Below are positions 1 through 11,135 of a DNA stretch of 64,000 bases, in pieces. A program made the position numbers and the translations under genes. A model generated the notes under the pieces. That model saw only the letters and a list, made by a program, of their open reading frames with translations, searched no databases and was not told the DNA's origin. Position 1 is the first letter of the stretch. Every line of letters starts with the position of its first letter. Source of the DNA: Burkholderiales bacterium (GTDB lineage Bacteria > Pseudomonadota > Gammaproteobacteria > Burkholderiales > Burkholderiaceae_C); the NCBI GenBank assembly GCA_947474755.1, contig CANJJE010000002.1, positions 310,001-374,000 of the forward strand, written 5' to 3'.

Positions 1-1082
1 AAGGCGCCACACCGACCCGCAAGACGCAATCGCACCTCGACCGCTGCCTGACCTGCCGAAACTGCGAGACCACCTGCCCGTCAGGTGTGCAGTACGGCAA
101 CCTGGTCGAGATCGGCCGTCGAATCGTCGACGAGAAGGTGGAACGCCCGCGTGGCGAGCAGGCGGTGCGCTGGTTGTTGAAGGAAGGGCTGACCTCATCG
201 CTGTTCGCGCCAGCGATGAAGCTCGGTCAGCTCGCCCGCCCGTTCTTGCCAGCGTCGCTGAAGAGCAAGGTGGCCCCGAAACCCAGTGCTGCCGAGAGGG
301 CCGCCGCGCACCGCTGGCCGCAGCGCGAGCACAAGCGCAAGGTGCTGATGCTGATGGGTTGCGTTCAGCCGGCGATGCTGCCCAACATCAACAGCGCCAC
401 GGCGCGCGTGCTCGATGCGGCCGGCATCCAGACGGTGGTGGCCGAAGAGGCCGGCTGCTGCGGCGCGATCCGCAGCCACCTGGGCGACCACGAGGGCGGT
501 CTGGCCGACATGCGTCGCAACATCGATGCCTGGTGGCCCAGCGTGCTGGCGAACAAGGTGGAGGCGATCGTGATGAATGCCTCGGGTTGTGGCGCCGCCG
601 TCAAGGAATACGGCCACGCCCTGGCCCGTGACGAGGCCTATGCCGACAAGGCCCGGCGCATCAGCGAGTTGACCCGGGACCTGAGCGAGCTGCTGCCCGA
701 GCTGGTGCCGATGCTGAAATCAAGAATCCATCGTCGACCCACCGCGCGCCTGGCCTTCCACCCGCCGTGCACCCTGCAGCACGCACAGCAACTGCGCGGT
801 GGCGTCGAGACGCACCTCGGCGAGCTGGGGTTCGATGTGAAGCTGTCGCCGAGTGAAAGTCACCTGTGCTGCGGTTCGGCCGGCACCTACTCTGTCTTGC
901 AGCCCACCCTGGCCTGCCAGTTGCGCGACCGCAAGCTGGCGAATCTGGCCGAGGTCGGTGCTCAGACCATCGTGTCCGCCAATGTCGGGTGCATTCAGCA
1001 CCTGCAGTCCGGGACGACCTCGCCGGTGAAGCACTGGGTGGAGGTGCTCGACGAGGCCCTGCAGGGTACGGTGCCCTCCTAG
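1..1082 (+). CDS. glcF: Glycolate oxidase iron-sulfur subunit GlcF (5' end outside window)
   Basis: The gene is already open at the window edge, reading in the frame that begins at base 3. The visible N-terminal part has a ferredoxin-type CxxCxxCxxxCP motif (CLTCRNCETTCPSG), which binds a 4Fe-4S cluster. Two CCG repeats follow, 'EEAGCCGAIRSH' and 'SHLCCGSAGTYS', typical of the cysteine-rich domains of GlcF, LutA and HdrD proteins. The family passes electrons from the GlcD/GlcE flavoprotein subunits during glycolate oxidation to glyoxylate at the inner membrane. About 360 residues are visible, so only the first ~50 residues are missing. glcD and glcE are expected just upstream, outside the window. 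A GTG at 87 lies inside the cluster motif and is not the real start. Confidence 0.93.
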   Translation, partial: GATPTRKTQSHLDRCLTCRNCETTCPSGVQYGNLVEIGRRIVDEKVERPRGEQAVRWLLKEGLTSSLFAPAMKLGQLARPFLPASLKSKVAPKPSAAERAAAHRWPQREHKRKVLMLMGCVQPAMLPNINSATARVLDAAGIQTVVAEEAGCCGAIRSHLGDHEGGLADMRRNIDAWWPSVLANKVEAIVMNASGCGAAVKEYGHALARDEAYADKARRISELTRDLSELLPELVPMLKSRIHRRPTARLAFHPPCTLQHAQQLRGGVETHLGELGFDVKLSPSESHLCCGSAGTYSVLQPTLACQLRDRKLANLAEVGAQTIVSANVGCIQHLQSGTTSPVKHWVEVLDEALQGTVPS

Positions 1083-1102
1083 CGCGGCGGTGCTGCGCCG
1101 CG
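1083..1102 (+). terminator. Hairpin immediately after glcF stop
   Basis: A perfect inverted repeat, CGCGGCG / CGCCGCG with a 6-base loop, starts on the base after the glcF TAG and lies between converging genes. There is no T-tract, so intrinsic termination is only a possibility. Confidence 0.4.
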
Positions 1103-1107
1103 GGGCG

Positions 1108-1701
1108 TCAACGGGCCTGGCGGCGCCGGGCGAATTGACCGAGGGCCGCGACACCCAGCAGCATCAACAGCCCTGTCGAGGGCTCAGGCACAGGGCTCGT
1201 GGTGAAGCTGAACCTGCCGAAGGCGTAACCCGAACCCTGGCTCTGGTCGTCGAACACCAGGCGGGTGACGCCGCTGAGCCCACTGAAGTCCACCACTTTG
1301 TCCGCCGCGACGGCCTGGCTGTCCAGCATGGAACTGCCGGCGTACGCCGAGATCGTGACGCTGTCGCCGTCGTCATGCCCAAACGTTTGAAAGCTCAGGC
1401 TGCTGACGGCAGTCTTGAAGCTGATCTGCATGTCAGCGGCACAGCGAAGCGTGTCCGGATCGGGCCGGAAAGCGGAACAAATGGCCCCGCCGTCACCGGG
1501 CAGGATCTGGAGATCCACGTCGCTGGCGAAGATGTAGAAGCGTGTGCCGAAGCCCTGGATGAGCGTTCCGTCGAGGTCCAACGTCGTCGACGTCCATTCA
1601 ACTGAACCGAGTGGCTCGAAATTCAGAGTCTCGGCCGACGCACAGGCGCATGCCAGTGCGGTGGACAGGAGGAAGGTGGTGGCTGGAAGCTTCATCATCA
1701 A
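1108..1701 (-). CDS. PEP-CTERM sorting domain protein
   Basis: A 197-residue exported protein. It has an N-terminal signal peptide ending near 'CACASAET' and a C-terminal sorting signal: VPEPST, then a hydrophobic stretch (GLLMLLGVAALG) and the basic tail RRRQ. This tripartite C-terminus is what exosortase EpsH/XrtA recognises in Gram-negative bacteria that make exopolysaccharide. The middle (residues ~25-165) is a beta-rich domain with two cysteines and no recognised function. The start is the first of three consecutive ATG codons, and any of them could be used. No exosortase gene lies in the window, but a CAAX-protease-like protein of the PEP-CTERM type is at 17.8 kb. Confidence 0.85.
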   Translation of the reverse strand: MMMKLPATTFLLSTALACACASAETLNFEPLGSVEWTSTTLDLDGTLIQGFGTRFYIFASDVDLQILPGDGGAICSAFRPDPDTLRCAADMQISFKTAVSSLSFQTFGHDDGDSVTISAYAGSSMLDSQAVAADKVVDFSGLSGVTRLVFDDQSQGSGYAFGRFSFTTSPVPEPSTGLLMLLGVAALGQFARRRQAR

Positions 1702-1780
1702 AAGGGGCAGACTTTCATTGTCCCGCGAAGTCTGACCGGGTGTGCCAGCGCGTCAATCCCCAGATCCCGGGGGATGCGCC

Positions 1781-2965
1781 TCAGCGGTTCAGATGGCGGT
1801 ACACCGCGGTCTCGAAATCGACGAATCCCGGGTACGACGACACATCCTGGAACGGCAGGATCTGCGAGCCCCAGTAGCCGCCGATGCCGTTGCGACGATC
1901 GATCCAGTAGAACAGATTGGCGAGACCCGCCCACATCAGCGAGCCGGCCGGGCGGCCCGACGGTGTCGGCTCGTCGTTGACCTGGAAGGTATAGGCCCAC
2001 GATTTGGAAAGGCCGGGGAAGAATTCACCGGCGTTCGACAGCGACGGGATCGAGGTGATCCAGCCGCCCGACTTCAGCGCACCCAGCCCGTTGCGCGACA
2101 TCTGTTCGACGGTCTCGGGCTTCAGCACGCGGCCGTTCGGCCCGCTACCGTCGTTGAGGATCATGCGGATGAACTTCATGTAATCGGCCACCGTCGAATA
2201 CAGCCCGTGGCCGCCCATGTCCATCTCGGGCGGCTGCGGCAGCACCAGATCGGGCAGCGGGGTCAGCTTGCCGTCCATCGCACGGTCATGGATCACGGCA
2301 CGGCGGGCCTGCATCGAGGGGGTCATCACGAAGCCGGTATCGCTCATGCCCAGCGGTGCCAGCACGCGTTCCTGCATCACCTCGCCGAGTCGCTTGCCAC
2401 GCACGGCCTCGACCACCTTGCCGACCCAGTCGATGTTGACGCCGTAGCCCCACTGGGTGCCCGGATCGAACAGCAGGCAGCTCTTGATGGACGCGAAGGT
2501 GCTCGACACCACCGATGGAATGCCGAGGGCGCCACGCAACTTCAGGTCGTCGTGGCTGAAGAATTCATAGCTGAAGCCAGCGGTGTGCAGCATCAGGTGG
2601 TCGATCGTGATGTCGCGCTTCGGTGCCCGCAGCTTCGGCTGGCCGTTGGCGTCGAAACCCTCGAGCACCTGGATCTCGGCGATTTCGGGTACGTATTTCC
2701 TGACCGGATCGTCGAGGCGCACCTTGCCCTCTTCCACCAATTGCATCAGCGTCGTGCCGGTGATGGCCTTGCTGGTCGAGAAGATGGCCATCACCGAGTC
2801 GGTGGTCATCGGTGCGTCGCCACCCAGCGAGCGCCGACCGGCCGCGCCTTCGTAGAAGTTGCCCTTGCGATCGGTGGCCATCGCGACCACGCCAGGCGCG
2901 CCGCCTGCGGCACCCACGGTGGTGGCGAGCACCGCATCGGCGGCTTGCTTGAGTTTGTCGTTCAT
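1781..2965 (-). CDS. Serine hydrolase, beta-lactamase/EstB-like family
   Basis: A 394-residue protein of the class C beta-lactamase / esterase B / DD-peptidase fold (PF00144). The SxxK motif is visible as S63-T-S-K66 (catalytic serine and general base), followed by 'WGYGVNIDWVG' carrying the YxN motif, and later the 'MGGHGLYST' segment that stands in for KTG. There is no obvious signal peptide, which favours a cytoplasmic esterase over a periplasmic beta-lactamase. The ATG at 2965 was chosen because GGGAGA lies 5-10 bases upstream. A much longer reading frame continues upstream but would run antisense into rdgC. The substrate cannot be told. Confidence 0.85.
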   Translation of the reverse strand: MNDKLKQAADAVLATTVGAAGGAPGVVAMATDRKGNFYEGAAGRRSLGGDAPMTTDSVMAIFSTSKAITGTTLMQLVEEGKVRLDDPVRKYVPEIAEIQVLEGFDANGQPKLRAPKRDITIDHLMLHTAGFSYEFFSHDDLKLRGALGIPSVVSSTFASIKSCLLFDPGTQWGYGVNIDWVGKVVEAVRGKRLGEVMQERVLAPLGMSDTGFVMTPSMQARRAVIHDRAMDGKLTPLPDLVLPQPPEMDMGGHGLYSTVADYMKFIRMILNDGSGPNGRVLKPETVEQMSRNGLGALKSGGWITSIPSLSNAGEFFPGLSKSWAYTFQVNDEPTPSGRPAGSLMWAGLANLFYWIDRRNGIGGYWGSQILPFQDVSSYPGFVDFETAVYRHLNR

Positions 2966-3119
2966 CGTTGTCTCCCTGTTCCGCGGGCGTGAGGGGTGCG
3001 GCCAGCCGGCGTCGCCCTGAGGCCGGGAAGCATCCCGGCACTCTAGAACATCGGCGCGGTTTCCGGGCCGTGGACAATCCCGCCTCCCCCGGCCTGCGGC
3101 CAGACCCGCCGGTCGTTTC

Positions 3120-4112
3120 ATGTTGACCTGGAAAAGAAGAAATCGCTTGTTCAAGAACCTGACGGTGTATCGCGTGGGCCCCGAATGGCAGGCCACGCTG
3201 GCGCAGATCGAAGAGGGGCTCTCGGTGGCCCGTTTTGCCGAATGCGGTGCCACCCAGCCGCAGTCACTGGGCTGGGTGTCCCCCCGAGGTGGCGAGCATG
3301 CGCCGCTGATCGAAGCCGTCGGCGGGCAGTGGCTGATGATGCTGATGGTCGAGCGCAAGGCGCTGCCGTCGGCGGTGGTCAAGCGCCGCACCGAGGAGCT
3401 GGCGCAGCAGGTCGAACAGGCCAGCGGCCGCAAACCGGGCAAGAAGCAGGTGAAGGAGCTGAAGGAGCAGGCGACCCTGGAGCTCTTGCCGATGGCCTTC
3501 ACCAAGCGTTCCACGATGAAGGTGTGGATCGATGCGAAGCAGCGGCTCCTGATGGTCGATGCCAGCAGCCCTGCGCGCGCGGGCGAGGTGGTCACGCAGC
3601 TCATCAAGGCGCTCGACGGGCTGACGCTCACGCCGCTGCAGACCACCGAATCGGCCTCGGTCGCGATGTCCGACTGGCTGCTGACCGGCGAGCCCCCCGC
3701 CGCATTTTCGGTCGATCGCGAGTGCGAGCTGAAGTCGCAAGACGAGATGAAGTCGGTGGTGCGCTACGCCCGTCACCCGCTGGACATCGACGAAGTGCGC
3801 CTGCACATCACCGCTGGCAAGCGGCCGACGCGGCTGGCGCTGACCTGGCAGGGTCGGGTGTCCTTCGTGCTGAGCGAGACCGGGCAGCTCAGGAAGATCG
3901 ACTTCCTGGACGTGGTGTTCGAAGGGCGTGTTCGCACCGACAAGGCCGACGACGCATTCGATGCCGATGCAGCGATCGCCACTGGCGAGCTGGTGCAGTT
4001 GATCCCGGACCTGCTCGATGCGCTCGGCGGTGAGCTCGACACCACCGTGCCGCCAACCACTGCCGCGGTGACTGCCGAAGGCACTGCCAGGGCCTTCACA
4101 CCGGTGGTCTGA
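3120..4112 (+). CDS. rdgC: Recombination-associated protein RdgC
   Basis: RdgC is a ring-shaped, nucleoid-associated DNA-binding protein that limits RecA filament formation. The near N-terminal 'LFKNLTVYRV', the central 'LLPMAFTKRSTMKVWID' and 'LTWQGRVSFVLSE' all match the family, as does the length of about 300-330 residues. The ATG at 3120 has no Shine-Dalgarno. Family members usually begin two or three residues before FKNL, so the TTG at 3147 (with AGAAG seven bases upstream) may be the true start. The 3' end overlaps the convergent glpD gene by 17 bases. Confidence 0.92.
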   Translation: MLTWKRRNRLFKNLTVYRVGPEWQATLAQIEEGLSVARFAECGATQPQSLGWVSPRGGEHAPLIEAVGGQWLMMLMVERKALPSAVVKRRTEELAQQVEQASGRKPGKKQVKELKEQATLELLPMAFTKRSTMKVWIDAKQRLLMVDASSPARAGEVVTQLIKALDGLTLTPLQTTESASVAMSDWLLTGEPPAAFSVDRECELKSQDEMKSVVRYARHPLDIDEVRLHITAGKRPTRLALTWQGRVSFVLSETGQLRKIDFLDVVFEGRVRTDKADDAFDADAAIATGELVQLIPDLLDALGGELDTTVPPTTAAVTAEGTARAFTPVV

Positions 4113-5667
4113 TCGCCGCCTCGGGCGTACCCCAGTGCGTTTCGCACCAGCGCGCCACCGCCTCGCGCTGCACGGGCGTCAAGTGCAGGCCCAGCTTGGT
4201 GCGGCGCCACAGCACGTCAGCGGCGGTGTGTGCCCATTCGTGATGGTGCAGGCAGTGAAGCTCGGCTTCGAACAGTCCGGGTGCGATTTCGAGGCCCAGG
4301 CCCTGCGGCGTGAACAGCAGCTCGACGCGGGAGCCATAACTGCGAGCCCAGCGGCGAAGTACTGCCGGAGGGATGTCTGGGTGGCGAACCGCCAGCACCC
4401 GTACGAACCGCGCGAAGTCGGCGTCGGGACGGTCGGCAACGCCGATGTGGGCACTGAGGTCGCCGCCAGGCAGCATGGCTGTCTCGGTCCATGCGCGCGA
4501 GGTGATGTTCAGCGGCGCCGCCAGCAGATCAGCGGCTTCCTCGGCCAGCTTTCGAAACGTCGTCAGCTTGCCGCCCCATACCGAGAGCAAAGCGGGCCCT
4601 TGCGTGTCGAGTTCGAGCGCGTAGTCGCGCGTCACTGCAGCGGCACTGACCGAGCCGTCTGCGAGCAGCGGTCGCACGCCGGCGTAGCTCCACACCACAT
4701 CGGCCGGGACGACCGGCCGCTCGAAGCAGCGGCTCACCTGCTCGCACAGGTAGGCGACTTCGGCCTCGTCGACGTGCGCTTCGCCGATCGCGCCGGTGTG
4801 CTCGACCTCGGTGGTGCCGATCAGCGTGAACTCGCCTTCGTACGGAATCGCGAACACGACGCGCCGGTCGGCGCCTTGCAGCAGGTAGGCATGGTCGTGG
4901 TCGAACAGCTTCTTGACGACGATGTGGCTGCCCTTGACCAGCCGCAGCGAACGCGGATGCGGCACATGGGCGTGCTCACCGAGGAACTGCGCCGCCCACG
5001 GGCCGGCCGCGTTGACCAGCGCTCGTGCCGTGACCTGCCGCGTCTCACCGGCGGCGCTGCGCAGAGTCGCCCGCCAGTGTTCGGCGCCACGCTGGGCATC
5101 GACGCAGCGCCAGCGCGTCAACACCGCGGCGCCGTGCTCGGCCGCGTCGATCGCATTCAGCACCACCAGCCGCGCGTCATCGACCCAGCCGTCGGAATAG
5201 ATGAAGCCCTGGCGAAAGCGCGGCTGCAGCGCTGTGCCCGCTGCGTGCTTGCGCAGATCGACACGGCGCGAGTCGGGCAGCCAGGCGCGGCGGGCCAGGT
5301 GGTCGTAGAGGAACAGCCCGAGGCGGATCAGCCACGCGGGCCGCACCGACGCATGGTCCGGGTCGTGGGGCTGCTCTTGCGGAATGACGAAGCGCAGCCC
5401 CCACATGATGTGCGGCGCGCTGCGCATCAGCCGTTCGCGCTCGGCCAGGGCCTTGCGCACCAGCGTGAACTCGCCGTGCTCCAGGTAGCGCAGCCCGCCG
5501 TGGATCAGCTTGGTCGATGACGACGAGGTGTGCGACGCCAGATCGTCCTGCTCGCACAGCAGCACCCGCTGGCCCCGGCCGGCCAGATCACGGGCGATGC
5601 CGGTGCCATTGATCCCGCCACCGACGACCAGCACGTCGACTACAGTGGGATGGGGTGATGCAGACAC
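4096..5667 (-). CDS. glpD: Aerobic glycerol-3-phosphate dehydrogenase
   Basis: A membrane-associated FAD enzyme that oxidises sn-glycerol-3-phosphate to dihydroxyacetone phosphate and feeds electrons to quinone. The N-terminus has the dinucleotide-binding motif [19 protein letters not shown], followed by '[20 protein letters not shown]', a GlpD signature. The length of about 523 residues fits the family. The start is taken as GTG at 5667. An ATG at 5718 in the same frame would overlap the start of the divergent glpK and is less likely. The glpD-glpK divergence over about 50 bases suggests shared control, but no glpR gene is in the window. Confidence 0.95.
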   Translation of the reverse strand: MSASPHPTVVDVLVVGGGINGTGIARDLAGRGQRVLLCEQDDLASHTSSSSTKLIHGGLRYLEHGEFTLVRKALAERERLMRSAPHIMWGLRFVIPQEQPHDPDHASVRPAWLIRLGLFLYDHLARRAWLPDSRRVDLRKHAAGTALQPRFRQGFIYSDGWVDDARLVVLNAIDAAEHGAAVLTRWRCVDAQRGAEHWRATLRSAAGETRQVTARALVNAAGPWAAQFLGEHAHVPHPRSLRLVKGSHIVVKKLFDHDHAYLLQGADRRVVFAIPYEGEFTLIGTTEVEHTGAIGEAHVDEAEVAYLCEQVSRCFERPVVPADVVWSYAGVRPLLADGSVSAAAVTRDYALELDTQGPALLSVWGGKLTTFRKLAEEAADLLAAPLNITSRAWTETAMLPGGDLSAHIGVADRPDADFARFVRVLAVRHPDIPPAVLRRWARSYGSRVELLFTPQGLGLEIAPGLFEAELHCLHHHEWAHTAADVLWRRTKLGLHLTPVQREAVARWCETHWGTPEAAIRPPV

Positions 5668-5716
5668 AGGGATCAGTTTGACGGATCTTCCCGTTGCCGG
5701 ACATGATCGGTTGACC

Positions 5717-7231
<1,515 letters not shown>

Positions 7232-7297
7232 CGACGCCATCGGTGATGAGTCTCGGCAAGGCATGTCCCGCGAGGATCGTGCGCCATGCCAAGCGGC

Positions 7298-8737
7298 TCA
7301 GACGAAACCCAGTCGGCGGCGCGCTCCGAAGTTGCGCAGATTCGGCAAGGTCATGTCGAGCTGTGCATCGCTGGCCCCGAACCAGCCGAGCAGGGTTGCC
7401 GCGTACTGGTCGACAGAGGTCGTCGGGATCCAGCGACCCTGCTGCTCCCATGGGTCGGTGCCGACGTCGTCGTCGCCACCCAGGACCAGCGCAGGGTAGC
7501 TGCCGTAAGTGGCTCGCCCCTTCACGGCGCCGCCGAGCACCAGGTGCTGGTTGCCCCAGGCGTGATCGGTGCCGTTGCTGCTGTTCGGCTTGAAGGTGCG
7601 GCCGAAGTCGCTTTGGGTGAAGGTGGTGACTGCCTGTCCCAGCCCGAGGTTGCGCATCGCTGTATAGAAAGCGCCCAGCGCGTCGCCGACCTCCTGCAGA
7701 CGCCGGGCATGCTCGCCGTCGGTCGCGCTGCCTGCGATCTGACCGGCATGGGTATCGAATCCATCGGCCTGCGCGAAGAAGATCTGCCGATCGCCGCCAA
7801 CGGTGGCGTTGCCCGCGATCAGCTTGGCGACCTGGTAAAGCTGTCGGCCCAGCGCGGTGGTGATGCGACCGCCCGAGGTGATCGGCGCGAAGGCGGCATC
7901 GATCGCCGGATTGGCGCCGCTGCTGCCGGGCTGTATCTTGACCAGCGCGCCCAGTCGCTGCGAGACCGCGAACGCATCCCGCTGCATGCGCGCGTAGGCG
8001 TTGGCCAGCGCGGTGTCCTGCGTCTGCGAGTACATCGCGTCGATGGCGGCCTTTTGCGCAGCGCGCGGTGCCCATTTGAGGTCGTCCGGTTGCAGTCCGT
8101 AAGCGCCGAAGGTGCTGCCAGGCCCGGGCAGCACCAGCGGCGACTGCAGCGTGGTCAGCCCGAAGCGCGCATTGCCGCCCACCGAGATCACCGGGTTCGC
8201 CGTGCCGAGTGCCGTCGACGCACGACCGCCCCAGCCGCTGCGCTCCTGTGACTGGGTGGTGGCGCTCTCCCAGAGCACCTGCTGGTCGGAGTGGGAGAAC
8301 AGGCCGTCGGGCCTCAGCGCCGCGCCGTTGGGGGTGCTGCGGTACTGCGCCTTCGTCAGCGGCGCGTACAGCGGACCGACGTTGAACACCGGGGCAATGT
8401 GGCCGGCAGCGGCTGCTGCAGACAGCGCGCCCAGCGACGGGTGCAGGCCGAACGCGGTGCCGGGCAGTGCGACCAGCCGCTCGCGCGCAATCGCCAACGC
8501 GCCCCGGACAGCGCTGTATTGGGCATGCCGCGCCGCATCCGTCGGGACGATGGTGTTCAGCCCGTCATTGCCGCCGTACAGGAAGACGCAGACCAGCGCC
8601 TTGTAGTCGGCTGCGTGAGCGGGCCGTGCGCCCAACAGCAGGTTGCCCACGCTGCCAAAGCCCAGCGCGCTGGCGCAGGTGGCACCGGACTGCAGCAGCC
8701 AGCGCCTGCGCGCATCGAAAGAAGAAGACTTGTTCAT
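7298..8737 (-). CDS. DUF1501 family secreted protein
   Basis: A 479-residue protein with an N-terminal twin-arginine-like signal ('DARRRWLLQSGATCASALGFG') that ends near 'ARPAHAADYK'. The 'ALVCVFLYGGNDGLNTIVPTD' segment and the late 'TTFTQSDFGRTFKPNSSNGTDHAWG' segment are characteristic of DUF1501, a family related to the sulfatase/alkaline-phosphatase fold. It lies 21 bases downstream of the DUF1800 gene, and the two almost always occur as a pair in bacteria. The function of the pair is unknown. Export in folded form through Tat is inferred from the RR motif. Confidence 0.88.
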   Translation of the reverse strand: MNKSSSFDARRRWLLQSGATCASALGFGSVGNLLLGARPAHAADYKALVCVFLYGGNDGLNTIVPTDAARHAQYSAVRGALAIARERLVALPGTAFGLHPSLGALSAAAAAGHIAPVFNVGPLYAPLTKAQYRSTPNGAALRPDGLFSHSDQQVLWESATTQSQERSGWGGRASTALGTANPVISVGGNARFGLTTLQSPLVLPGPGSTFGAYGLQPDDLKWAPRAAQKAAIDAMYSQTQDTALANAYARMQRDAFAVSQRLGALVKIQPGSSGANPAIDAAFAPITSGGRITTALGRQLYQVAKLIAGNATVGGDRQIFFAQADGFDTHAGQIAGSATDGEHARRLQEVGDALGAFYTAMRNLGLGQAVTTFTQSDFGRTFKPNSSNGTDHAWGNQHLVLGGAVKGRATYGSYPALVLGGDDDVGTDPWEQQGRWIPTTSVDQYAATLLGWFGASDAQLDMTLPNLRNFGARRRLGFV

Positions 8738-8758
8738 GGGGTGATCCTTGTGCGGCGC

Positions 8759-10750
8759 TCAGCGCTCGACTTGAAAATTCGGCGTGGCAAATACCAGGTA
8801 GGCGGCCGTCTTGACGCGGTTGGCCTGCCAATTCGCCTTGTCGGTCGAAGCGGTCCACCACGACACCGCCTTGACGATTTCCGAGCGTGTCGCGCTCGGC
8901 AGCGATTGGCCGGTGGCGATCAGCGACAGGCGATCCACGAGCTTGCCGGCATCGGCCGCGTCGTTGGTGAATCGGCTCAGATCGATCTTCGTGCCGGTGG
9001 CGTTCGGTACGCTGGCGACAGGCGTCGAGCCGCCCCACTCGAGCAGGTAGGTCAGGAAGTTCAGCCGCTGCAACGCGGACCCGGCGTTGTGAACACCGAA
9101 GCTCGGACCGACCAGCGTGGTGCCCGGCACCGGATAGTCGGGCGAGTAGAAACCGAACACCGTGGGCGGGCGGAACACGTGCTCACGCAACTCCTCTCCC
9201 CACCACCAGCTCAGTGCGTCACCGTCGCTCTGGCCGTTCAATCCGCGCAACACGCTGGTGAACATCAGCACCGGGTCGCGCAGCTTGCCGGCGTTGGCCG
9301 TGACGGAGGCGCTGCGGGCTTCGGGGTCGAGCAGCACCGCTGCGACGGTGGCTGCCAGGTCACCGCGCTGGCCGGTGCCGAAGCCGCTGTGCTTGCCGGC
9401 AGTGAACGCGGCCGACACCCGCGACACATAAGCCGGCGACGGGTTGCTGCTGACCAGTTGCTGGATCAGCTGCTTGCCGATGAAGGGCGCCGTGTTCGGA
9501 TGCGCCATCAGGCTGTCGAGCACCACCTCGAGCGCTGCCGGCGCCGTCAGGCCCGCCCGCAGCGATATGCCCGACAGCAGCTGGCGCGCGGCGTTGTCAT
9601 GCCGGGCCTCGACCGCCACCATGTCGCCGTTGTGAAAGCGGCAGTTCGTGCCCCGAGGCCAGCAGCCCCAGGAGGTGGCACCGCCCGCTGGATAGGTCCA
9701 GCCCGTCAGGGCATAGGCATAGGCGCGCACCATGTCGTTGTCATAGGTCGGGGCGCAGGCGCCGCCGCGCAGGCTGCCATCGGCGTTCAGCAGGCAGGTG
9801 CCCACCGAGAACAGTTGCAGCAACTCACGCGCGAAGTTCTCGTTCGGCGCCGCCTTGTCGTTGTTGACGTTGTTCAGATAGTCGCCCATCACTGGCGACA
9901 GCGCGACCTTCTTCAGCACCTGCCGATAGTTGCCGAAGGCGTTGTCGAGCAGCATGTTCTGGTAATTGCGCTGGCCATACGCGCCTTCGACGTCGGTCCC
10001 GCTCACCACCACGATCTGTTGCAGCGCGAACGCCACCCGCTGGCGCAGCTGGTCGGGTCGTGTGGTGGCGTTGCGGTAGAAATCCCAGACCAGCGGAATG
10101 CTCGAGAAGTTGTCGCGCCAGCAGTTCGGTCCTGCGCGCGCGGGCAAGTCGCAGTAGGAGGTTGCGCTCGTGTTTTGATGCACCGAGGCGTTGCCGCCGC
10201 TGGTGTACCGCGACGAGGCCAGCAGCATCTGTGAGGCGATCCAGCCTGCAGGGCCTTTCGCCTTGATCTCTGCCGTCAAGGCTTCCGTATTGCCGAAACT
10301 CGCCTGCATGGCCAGCCGGGCTGCATTGCGGGTCACGGCATCGGTGGGGGCTGCTGCGGCTGGCGCCGGTGCGGCCGCGACCGGAATGACAGGTACAGGT
10401 GCAGCGCCTGGTGTGGTGGCGGAGGTCGGGGACCTGTAGACCTGGCACTGCTTGGCGGTGCCCACCGCCGGGTCGCGGCCGAATGAAGCGTTGCTGCAGG
10501 CTACCGTGCCGGAGCGCTTCTGTTGAACCCACTTGCTGCCCGCGCCGTAGCGAACGCTTTGTGATCCGCTGGTGCTGAAGCTGCCGCCCTCGCTGGCAAC
10601 GGTCACCCACTGCTTGGCCGCGGCTGCAGACGCGCCGCTGCTCATCCCGGCGGCAACCAGCACGAGACCACTGGCCCACAGCGCCGCCGTGCTTCGAGCA
10701 GGCCGGCACACCACCACGCCGCCCCGTAACAACTTGTTTCCTGTGCGCAT
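8759..10750 (-). CDS. DUF1800 family secreted protein
   Basis: A 663-residue exported protein and the first gene of a two-gene operon with DUF1501. After a signal peptide ending near 'SSGASAAAA' there is a ~65-residue module ('KQWVTVASEGGSFSTSG ... AKQCQVY') with two cysteines, then a Pro/Ala linker (residues ~110-140), then the DUF1800 domain. The latter contains 'RLAMQASFGNT', 'LRQRVAFALQQIVVVSG', 'NENFARELLQLFSVG' and 'YALTGWTY'. Many DUF1800 proteins begin close to the domain; here the N-terminal module is extra. The ATG at 10750 has no clear ribosome-binding site, so the start is moderately certain. Confidence 0.88.
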   Translation of the reverse strand: MRTGNKLLRGGVVVCRPARSTAALWASGLVLVAAGMSSGASAAAAKQWVTVASEGGSFSTSGSQSVRYGAGSKWVQQKRSGTVACSNASFGRDPAVGTAKQCQVYRSPTSATTPGAAPVPVIPVAAAPAPAAAAPTDAVTRNAARLAMQASFGNTEALTAEIKAKGPAGWIASQMLLASSRYTSGGNASVHQNTSATSYCDLPARAGPNCWRDNFSSIPLVWDFYRNATTRPDQLRQRVAFALQQIVVVSGTDVEGAYGQRNYQNMLLDNAFGNYRQVLKKVALSPVMGDYLNNVNNDKAAPNENFARELLQLFSVGTCLLNADGSLRGGACAPTYDNDMVRAYAYALTGWTYPAGGATSWGCWPRGTNCRFHNGDMVAVEARHDNAARQLLSGISLRAGLTAPAALEVVLDSLMAHPNTAPFIGKQLIQQLVSSNPSPAYVSRVSAAFTAGKHSGFGTGQRGDLAATVAAVLLDPEARSASVTANAGKLRDPVLMFTSVLRGLNGQSDGDALSWWWGEELREHVFRPPTVFGFYSPDYPVPGTTLVGPSFGVHNAGSALQRLNFLTYLLEWGGSTPVASVPNATGTKIDLSRFTNDAADAGKLVDRLSLIATGQSLPSATRSEIVKAVSWWTASTDKANWQANRVKTAAYLVFATPNFQVER

Positions 10751-11015
10751 TGAAATGCATCCATTTGCTTACAAAACTGCTCGGAATCGTCACTCGAGGT
10801 CGCTGTCCCGGCCCTGAAACGTCAGCCCGGAGCGCCCTTGTGCCCGCCCTCGTGAACTGGTTCACAACACCAACGGTGCTGTGTCAGCCGCAGGTTTTCC
10901 ATGCAGACGCAATGCCTGCAAAGGCGTCTCGTGACAATTGCTTGCACAGGGGGGACGGCGGACACAAATTCCCCTGGGATCAGGGGCGTGTCGGGGCCTG
11001 TCAGTCGCAGCAACG

Positions 11016-11036
11016 GCAGCCTCGGAACGAGGCTGC
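11016..11036. repeat. Perfect 9-bp inverted repeat with 3-base loop
   Basis: GCAGCCTCG and CGAGGCTGC are separated by GAA. There is no T-tract on either side. It could be a terminator-like structure or a leader hairpin of the DUF1800 transcript. Confidence 0.5.
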
Positions 11037-11099
11037 TCAGGCAGTGCGCTGTGGAGGTGAGCGTCTCGCCGGAAGGCGTGCCCCCGGCGCAGCGCTTGA

Positions 11100-11119
11100 G
11101 CGGCGCGTGGTCGCGCCGC
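11100..11119 (-). terminator. Hairpin 16 bases after the YceI stop
   Basis: GCGGCGCG and CGCGCCGC flank a 4-base loop just downstream of the last gene of the b561-YceI-YceI operon. The position suits a terminator, but no T-run follows on the minus strand. Confidence 0.4.
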
Positions 11120-11135
11120 GTCGCTTACGGGGTAC

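Larger units (their letters stand above)
10751..11135. other. 385-base intergenic region between DUF1800 and YceI genes
   Basis: No credible gene is seen here. It should hold the promoter of the DUF1800-DUF1501 operon and the end of the cytochrome b561-YceI transcript, both leftward. The left part (10740-10790) is less GC-rich than its surroundings. The right part contains two perfect inverted repeats, listed separately. Confidence 0.5.

Noticed and set aside
5668-5716. Promoter in the glpD-glpK gap (TTGACG with CATGAT)
   Set aside because: The -10 match is weak and would place transcription start almost on the glpK ATG. The true promoters may lie inside the coding regions.
8291-10234. ~650-codon forward frame over the DUF1501/DUF1800 genes
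   Set aside because: Composition is rich in Arg, His and Gln with no domain, and the minus-strand genes have signal peptides and clear family motifs.
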